From the NCBI RefSeq assembly GCF_004104355.1, contig NZ_RJLM01000004.1, positions 124,001 through 188,000 of the forward strand: DNA of 64,000 bases, in the 5' to 3' direction. The translations under genes were made by a program, and so were the position numbers. The notes under the pieces were generated by a model. The model was given only the letters and a program-made list of their open reading frames with translations, was not told where the DNA came from and ran no database searches. This document shows, in pieces, positions 58,545 through 64,000 of the stretch. The DNA is from Photobacterium chitinilyticum (lineage in GTDB: Bacteria; Pseudomonadota; Gammaproteobacteria; Enterobacterales; Vibrionaceae). Positions within the stretch are counted from its first letter, which is position 1. Every line of letters begins with the position of its first letter.

Positions 58545-61340
58545 ATGCTTCGTTTTAGTGACATCAGGATGAGACCTAAGTTGATCAGCTTGTTTTTGCT
58601 GGTCAGTCTGATCCCATTGGCTATCGTTGTGTTTATTGCTGTAAAAGCGGCTGCGGATGCGTTGACCACAGAGTCCAACCATCAGCTTATTGCTATGCGT
58701 GAAGTGAAAAAGTCCCAGCTTGAAGATTATTTTGCAGAGCGCCAGAGCGATTTAGGTGTGCTTGTCGATACTGTCGATACGCTACGCACCAATACGCTGA
58801 ATAAACTTCATGCGGCAAAAGGAAGTAAGCGGGCCCAGATAGAAGGACATTTTCGCGAACTGCAGGACGATATTGTTATTCTTGCCGAAAATGACACTGT
58901 TTTCGAGGCATTATCAGGGTTTGATAATGCCTATCGAAATGCTGGACTGCAAGCCGGTGATGAACCCTGGCAGGTTGTGAATACTCAATATGGAGCGTGG
59001 CTGAGTCGCTATAAAGAGCACTACGGTTTCTATGACATGTTCCTGGTCAATGTAGATGGTGAAATTGTTTACTCGGTCTCCCAGGAATCGGATCTCGGGC
59101 AAAATATTAAAACAGGTACTCTGCGCGATAGTGGCATTGGCCGGGTGTTTAGCAAGGCGCAGTCTGCCGTCGCTATTGAAGACTTCTCGCCCTATGCGCC
59201 ATCTAACAACCAGCAATCGGCATTTATCGGTGCGCCAGTCATCAAGAATGATGAGCTTGTGGGTGTACTTATCATGCAGATCCCGACTGAGGATATTGAT
59301 GCCATTATGCTGCGCGCTGACAACCTTGGCGAGACGGTAGAGACTTACCTGGTTGGCAAGCAAGCAGGAAGTACCACGCTACGCAGCAACTTTGTCAGCT
59401 CTGACGGAGCTGAGCGCTTGATTGGTATGCCCGCCAGCGAACCGTTTGTTGAAGAGGTACTGGCCGGCAAGATAGCGGAAGGAATTTATGCGGATCAGAG
59501 CGGAAGGCTTATGTTGATATCGGCTTCTCCGTTAGACATTTATGGACTGAACTGGGCATTGGTTTCGGCCATTGATCTTGAAGAAGCTTTCATCAGTATA
59601 AAGCCGGGGGAAACAACTGACTTTCTTGCAAACTATAGCCAGAAGTATGGTTACTATGATCTTTTCCTTATCCACCCCAAAGGTGATGTGTTCTACAGCG
59701 TGAGCCATGAGCCTGATTACCAAAGTAATATCGTTGATGGAAAATACGCAGACTCAAATTTAGGTCAGCTGGTACGCCAGGTGCTACAGACTCGACAGTA
59801 TGGTTTGGTCGACTTTGCCCCCTACGCCCCGAGTAATGGCGAACCTGCCGCATTCATTGCCCAGCCGCTGATTGAGAACGGAGAGATTGAGCTGGTAGTG
59901 GCCATTCAGTTACCGCTGGAGGCAATCAACTCAATTATGCAGCAACGAAGCGGAATGGGGGAAACGGGTGAGACTTATCTGGTCGGGATGGATAAGCGGA
60001 TGCGGTCTGACTCGTTCCTTGACCAGGAAGGGCGCTCGGTGATGGCCTCTTTTGCCGGTACAGTAGAGCGAAATGGTGTCGATACCCAGGCCACGAGTGC
60101 TGCCTTGGGAGGGGAAACCGGAATCAATCGAGTCAAGGATTATAACGGGAACACGGTATTGTCGGCTTATACCCGAGTTGATGTCGGTGATACTCACTGG
60201 GCCTTGTTGGCCGAAGTGGATGAAGCCGAGGTCAATGAGCCGATAACTAACCTGCTCATGATTGTTGGTTTGGTAATTGGTGCTGCTGTGGTGCTGATTG
60301 TGTTGGTGGCTATGGTCGTTGCCTCTACCATTACCCGTCCGTTGGCAACAGCGTTGCAGGTTGCCGAGGCAATGGCTACTGGCGATCTGAACAGCAAAAT
60401 CGAGACAAGCAGCAAAGATGAAACCGGTCAGTTGCTGCGTAGAATGGGGCATATGAGTAATCAGCTGCGCCAGATTGTGGGGGATGTAAACAGCAATGCC
60501 AATGGTTTGGCCAGTGCTTCAGAAGAGATAAGTGCCACAGCGCAGTCTCTAAGCCAGGCTGCGAGTGAGCAGGCGGCGAGTGTCGAGGAGACCAGTGCTT
60601 CCCAGGAGCAGATTGCCGCATCTGTGCAGCAAAATGCCGAGAACGCCAAGATAACCGATGACCGGGCAACCAAAGCATCAAGCCAGGCAGTCGAGGGGGG
60701 ACGAGCAGTAAGTGAAACTGTTATTGCGATGAAGGAAATTGCTGAAAAAATCAGTATTATCGAAGACATTGCCTATCAAACCAATCTGTTGGCACTCAAT
60801 GCTGCGATTGAGGCTGCAAGGGCCGGTGAGCATGGTAAAGGCTTTGCCGTGGTTGCGGCGGAAGTACGCAAGCTGGCTGAGCGTAGCCAGGTTGCCGCAC
60901 AGGAGATCAGCAATCAGGCTGGGAATAGTGTGCAGGTTGCCGAACAAGCGGGACATTTGCTTGACGAAATTGTGCCCAGTATTACCAAAACCGCGGAGCT
61001 GGTACAGGAGATCGCCGCTACCTCGGATGAGCAGGCTAGCGGTGTGACTCAGATTAGTGTTGCGATGGGGCAGATGGACCAAGTCACCCAGCAGAATGCC
61101 TCGGCTTCTGAAGAGCTGGCATCGACGGCTGAAGAAATGAGTGCCCAGGCCGAGCAGCTACAGCAGTTGATGAGCTTCTTTAAAATCAACGATTTGCCTG
61201 CCTATGGTCTAGAGAATCAGAAGTTGAATGTTACCAGCAACCATACGAGACCATCGTCAGCCTTGCCTCCTAAGAAATTTGCGAGAAAGCCGGAAAATAA
61301 GCATCAGGAGCTGATAGAAGAGGACTTTGAGGCCTTTTAG
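58545..61340 (+). CDS. Large chemoreceptor with duplicated periplasmic sensor unit
   Basis: 931 residues. TM1 about 12-33; a very large periplasmic region 34-565; TM2 about 568-592; HAMP about 593-645; signalling domain to 931 with [20 protein letters not shown] and [20 protein letters not shown]. Within the periplasmic region two homologous units of about 200 residues can be aligned: 154-349 ([48 protein letters not shown]) and 363-563 ([48 protein letters not shown]). This looks like a tandem Cache-type sensor duplication. GGAGG ribosome site. Confidence 0.93.
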   Translation: MLRFSDIRMRPKLISLFLLVSLIPLAIVVFIAVKAAADALTTESNHQLIAMREVKKSQLEDYFAERQSDLGVLVDTVDTLRTNTLNKLHAAKGSKRAQIEGHFRELQDDIVILAENDTVFEALSGFDNAYRNAGLQAGDEPWQVVNTQYGAWLSRYKEHYGFYDMFLVNVDGEIVYSVSQESDLGQNIKTGTLRDSGIGRVFSKAQSAVAIEDFSPYAPSNNQQSAFIGAPVIKNDELVGVLIMQIPTEDIDAIMLRADNLGETVETYLVGKQAGSTTLRSNFVSSDGAERLIGMPASEPFVEEVLAGKIAEGIYADQSGRLMLISASPLDIYGLNWALVSAIDLEEAFISIKPGETTDFLANYSQKYGYYDLFLIHPKGDVFYSVSHEPDYQSNIVDGKYADSNLGQLVRQVLQTRQYGLVDFAPYAPSNGEPAAFIAQPLIENGEIELVVAIQLPLEAINSIMQQRSGMGETGETYLVGMDKRMRSDSFLDQEGRSVMASFAGTVERNGVDTQATSAALGGETGINRVKDYNGNTVLSAYTRVDVGDTHWALLAEVDEAEVNEPITNLLMIVGLVIGAAVVLIVLVAMVVASTITRPLATALQVAEAMATGDLNSKIETSSKDETGQLLRRMGHMSNQLRQIVGDVNSNANGLASASEEISATAQSLSQAASEQAASVEETSASQEQIAASVQQNAENAKITDDRATKASSQAVEGGRAVSETVIAMKEIAEKISIIEDIAYQTNLLALNAAIEAARAGEHGKGFAVVAAEVRKLAERSQVAAQEISNQAGNSVQVAEQAGHLLDEIVPSITKTAELVQEIAATSDEQASGVTQISVAMGQMDQVTQQNASASEELASTAEEMSAQAEQLQQLMSFFKINDLPAYGLENQKLNVTSNHTRPSSALPPKKFARKPENKHQELIEEDFEAF

Positions 61341-61470
61341 TTCGAAGTTGGCTTACTTAATGGCCCCCTTCGGACAATCAACGAGCGCTTGGTTGCTGGT
61401 TCTAACTGGCAACAAGGCGCTTACTGAGCAAGGGATCACTGATTCTTGTGATGGCAAAAGGGAGGACGCG

Positions 61471-62322
61471 ATGGAGTGTAGGCATGCAGTCCAGAAACTA
61501 TCTGGTGATTTATTCCACCAGAGTGCCATTACAGATTGGGAGTTTGCCCGGTTTCAGCAGCTAATCTACGATCTTGCCGGTATTACCCTTAGTGAACACA
61601 AGAAGAACTTGGTTGCCGTGAGATTGGCCGGTCGACTGCGGCATTTCTCCTTGACGAGTTTTGCTGACTACTATCAGCTATTAATGAACGAGCCCCCGGT
61701 GGGCGAGCTGCAAATTGTGGTTGATCACCTAACGACCAATGAGACACATTTTTTCAGAGAACCCCGCCATTTTGGCTTCATCAAGAGGCAGATACTGGAT
61801 AATAGAACCTCGACGGTGCCACTTCGGTGTTGGAGTGCTGTCTGTTCAACAGGAGAAGAGCCGTATAGTTTGGCTATGCTACTGGCAAGCCATTTCGGCG
61901 AAACGGCGGATTGGACGGTGCTGGGTTCTGATATCAATTCCAATGTATTGGGCCAAGCGCGTAGCGGTCTCTATTTAAACTCGCGACAGGCTGAAATTCC
62001 GATTCGATACTTGCAGCAATATTGCCTGAAAGGTGTTCGTTCCCAGCAGGGCACATTGTTAATCAACAACCAGTTGCGCCAGCATGTTTGTTTCAAACAA
62101 ATTAACCTAAATATGTCGTTGCCAAGCATCGGGTTGTTCGATTTGATCTTGCTTCGTAATGTTCTTATCTATTTCTCGGCGGAAACTAAGCGTGATGTTG
62201 TGTTGCGAATATTGGAGAAGCTCAAACCCGGTGGTTATTTGATTGTTGGTCATTCCGAAACAATTACTGGGATCAGTGATCAGCTGCGTCTGATAAAGCC
62301 CAGTATTTATCAAAAGGTATGA
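61471..62322 (+). CDS. cheR: Chemotaxis protein methyltransferase CheR
   Basis: 283 residues. N-terminal helical domain (FARFQQLIYDLAGITLSEHKK) and SAM-dependent methyltransferase domain (TTNETHFFREP, WSAVCSTGEEPYSLAML, VLGSDINSNVLGQAR, FDLILLRNVLIYF). Methylates receptor glutamates. The start at 61471 has AAGGGAGG upstream; the frame is open back into the receptor gene with unrelated sequence, so the longer version is rejected. Confidence 0.96.
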   Translation: MECRHAVQKLSGDLFHQSAITDWEFARFQQLIYDLAGITLSEHKKNLVAVRLAGRLRHFSLTSFADYYQLLMNEPPVGELQIVVDHLTTNETHFFREPRHFGFIKRQILDNRTSTVPLRCWSAVCSTGEEPYSLAMLLASHFGETADWTVLGSDINSNVLGQARSGLYLNSRQAEIPIRYLQQYCLKGVRSQQGTLLINNQLRQHVCFKQINLNMSLPSIGLFDLILLRNVLIYFSAETKRDVVLRILEKLKPGGYLIVGHSETITGISDQLRLIKPSIYQKV

Positions 62323-62363
62323 TGGCAATTGCATCAAGGATTCGGCATTTTTAGGTAGGTGAT

Positions 62364-63446
62364 ATGGAAAGAAAAAAAATAAAGGTCATGGTGGTCGATG
62401 ATTCGGCCGTTGTCCGCCAAGTCGTATCTTCTGTATTGAAAACCGACAGCGAAATTGAGGTTTGTGGCGCTGTTGCCGATCCTCTATTTGCGATGACAAG
62501 GATGCGGATGCAGTGGCCTGATGTCATTGTGCTCGATATTGAAATGCCTAGAATGGACGGGATTTCATTTCTAAAGAAAATAATGGCTGAACGGCCTACA
62601 CCTGTGGTGATTTGCTCTACTTTAACGGAGAAAGGGGCGGAAACCACCATTCAGGCGATCTCGGCCGGTGCGGTTGAGATCATTACCAAGCCAAAGGTCG
62701 GATTAAAAGGCTTCCTACACGATTCTGCCAAGGTGCTGATTGGTGCCGTCAAGGCAGCCAGCAAGGCGAATTTAAAGCCTCTTCAGTCCGCTTCCGTTAA
62801 AGCTTCAAACTTAAAAGTTCAGCCTAAGTTGACAGCAGACAGTGTAATCGCTGGCGGAAAGACCTCAAGCCTGAAAACGACAGAGCAAATTGTTGCAATC
62901 GGTACGTCGACGGGGGGCACCCAGGCACTTGAAATCGTATTGAAGGCCTTGCCTCGGTTGTCGCCGGGCATTGTTGTTGTGCAGCATATGCCAGAGAAAT
63001 TTACCGCTGCCTTTTCAGATCGGCTGAACAGTTTATGCGAGATCAACGTTAAAGAAGCCAAACACCGAATGCGTGTACTGCCTGGCCAGGCTTTGATTGC
63101 CCCCGGAGGGAAGCACATGCTGCTTAAGCGGAGCGGGGCACAATACTATGTCGAGGTGATTGATGGTCCGTTAGTCAGTCGTCACCGTCCTTCGGTCGAT
63201 GTGCTGTTTCGCTCGGTGGCCCAATCGGCGAGTGCCAATGCGTTGGGGATCATTATGACGGGTATGGGAGATGATGGCGTTAAGGGTATGCTGGAGATGC
63301 GGCAGGCCGGTGCGCATACGTTGGCACAAGATGAGGCAAGCTGTGTGGTATACGGTATGCCTAAGGAAGCCGTTAACCGGGGGGCGGTTGAACGTAGTTT
63401 ACCGCTGGTCGAGATCCCGCAGGCAATCCTTGACTACAGTCAGTAG
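62364..63446 (+). CDS. cheB: Chemotaxis methylesterase/deamidase CheB
   Basis: 360 residues. N-terminal receiver domain with D11/D12 and phosphoacceptor D58 ([12 protein letters not shown]), a linker (about 135-170), and the C-terminal methylesterase with catalytic S182 ([10 protein letters not shown]), H208 ([10 protein letters not shown]) and D304 ([10 protein letters not shown]). Demethylates and deamidates receptors. Last gene of the cluster; no cheD lies between cheR and cheB. No clear terminator before the convergent channel gene. Confidence 0.97.
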   Translation: MERKKIKVMVVDDSAVVRQVVSSVLKTDSEIEVCGAVADPLFAMTRMRMQWPDVIVLDIEMPRMDGISFLKKIMAERPTPVVICSTLTEKGAETTIQAISAGAVEIITKPKVGLKGFLHDSAKVLIGAVKAASKANLKPLQSASVKASNLKVQPKLTADSVIAGGKTSSLKTTEQIVAIGTSTGGTQALEIVLKALPRLSPGIVVVQHMPEKFTAAFSDRLNSLCEINVKEAKHRMRVLPGQALIAPGGKHMLLKRSGAQYYVEVIDGPLVSRHRPSVDVLFRSVAQSASANALGIIMTGMGDDGVKGMLEMRQAGAHTLAQDEASCVVYGMPKEAVNRGAVERSLPLVEIPQAILDYSQ

Positions 63447-63512
63447 ATAGAATGCCTGTTATTCGCCACAGTGTTTGTCTACTGGCTGGGCAGAGTATTG
63501 TCTGTCGAGATG

Positions 63513-64000
63513 TTAACGGCAGAGTGGATGGGCCTGTTTGTCCTTGATCGTGACTTCCAGCTGTGGATGGGCAATGCTGATATTGTGCCGGATAAACTTG
63601 GTTTTTATCCGGTTGTGTAGGTCATGGGTTAAACTCAGTCGGTGGGCAGTTTCTGCCGCATAGGCCCGGACTTCAAAGTTTTGGCTATCGGCGGTCAGGG
63701 TCAGGAAAAAGACCTCGGGAGCCGGGTTATCCAATACCAGTTCGCATTCTTCTGCCGCTTCGAATAGTAGCTTGGTCACAAGTTCGCTGTCAGCAAGGTA
63801 TTTGACGCTGATAGAAATCGTTACTCGGGTAATAGGATCGGATAGCGACCAGTTAATAAACTGCTCGGTGACGAATGCCTTGTTTGGCACTATGACTTCC
63901 TTGCGGTCCCAGTCCACAATTGTTGTAGCCCGTGTTTTGATGACTGCCACTACACCGGTTAACTGGCGGATAGTGACGGTATCACCGATACGGATCGGTT
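63513..64000 (-). CDS. MscS/MscK-type mechanosensitive channel, C-terminal part (5' end outside window)
   Basis: The frame is open to the right edge of the window; 162 residues are visible. The sequence IRIGDTVTI, TGVVAVIKTRATTIVDWDRKEVIVPNK, FINWSLSDPITRV is the MscS beta domain in the form seen in MscK/KefA and related large channels. It ends with a mixed alpha/beta domain and a short basic/His tail. Opens on membrane tension in hypo-osmotic shock. Whether it is MscS-sized or MscK-sized cannot be told here. Confidence 0.88.
   Translation of the reverse strand, partial: PIRIGDTVTIRQLTGVVAVIKTRATTIVDWDRKEVIVPNKAFVTEQFINWSLSDPITRVTISISVKYLADSELVTKLLFEAAEECELVLDNPAPEVFFLTLTADSQNFEVRAYAAETAHRLSLTHDLHNRIKTKFIRHNISIAHPQLEVTIKDKQAHPLCR

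Noticed and set aside
57773-58678. 301-codon minus-strand frame opposite cheW
   Set aside because: Ser/Thr/Ile-rich shadow of cheW and its flanks; the plus-strand genes are well supported.

Overview
The window is a single contiguous piece of a gammaproteobacterial chromosome with ordinary housekeeping gene density. It contains no insertion sequences, prophage genes or CRISPR arrays that I can see. Protein sequences and gene order point to the Vibrionaceae: the his, ruv, cyd and tol-pal blocks resemble Escherichia coli closely, while the VC2046-type protein, the YuxH-type EAL/HDOD protein and the second chemosensory cluster look Vibrio/Photobacterium-like. Genus is not settled; Photobacterium, Grimontia or Enterovibrio would all fit. 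That is inference from remembered sequences, not a search.

Layout. 1-1.3 kb: the 3' end of an NhaC-type antiporter and tdk. 1.4-8.8 kb: the complete histidine operon hisGDCBHAFI on the minus strand, with a leader peptide carrying five consecutive His codons and an attenuator. 8.9-12.3 kb: a possible EAL-domain remnant, a small charged protein, a YchJ-family protein, an EAL/HDOD signalling protein and a TSUP transporter. 12.4-18.5 kb: lpxH, ppiB, cysS, glpQ, a voltage-gated K+ channel with a C-terminal zinc ribbon, and ychE. 18.5-22 kb: adhE behind a promoter whose FNR box and -10 have class II geometry. 22-28.2 kb: an apparently catalytically dead SDR, a VC2046-type protein, a C-S lyase, and a three-gene unit (retropepsin-like lipoprotein, 7TM inactive transglutaminase, RimK-like ATP-grasp ligase). 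28.3-31 kb: cmoA-cmoB and yecE.

31.4-38 kb: aspS, yebC, ruvC, then a chemoreceptor lying between ruvC and ruvAB; a LexA-type box precedes ruvA. 38-43.2 kb: an RpiR-family regulator, an apparently complete minus-strand transcription unit for a 24-residue peptide, and cydA-cydB-cydX-ybgE behind two perfect FNR boxes. 43.4-50 kb: ybgC-tolQRAB-pal-cpoB followed by nadA. 50-53.4 kb: a BASS-family transporter, a UPF0149 protein, tRNA-Ser(GGA) and alaE. 53.7-63.4 kb: a chemosensory operon (receptor, CheY, STAS, CheA, CheW, large receptor with a duplicated sensor, CheR, CheB) with no CheD or CheZ. The window ends inside an MscS/MscK-type channel gene.

Themes: amino-acid and NAD biosynthesis, envelope integrity (Tol-Pal, LpxH), anaerobic/microaerobic energy metabolism under FNR (AdhE, cytochrome bd), DNA repair under LexA (RuvAB), and signal transduction (three chemoreceptors, a full Che set, one EAL protein). 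The most likely under-described items are the 24-residue peptide unit upstream of cydA and the ATP-grasp/7TM/retropepsin operon.
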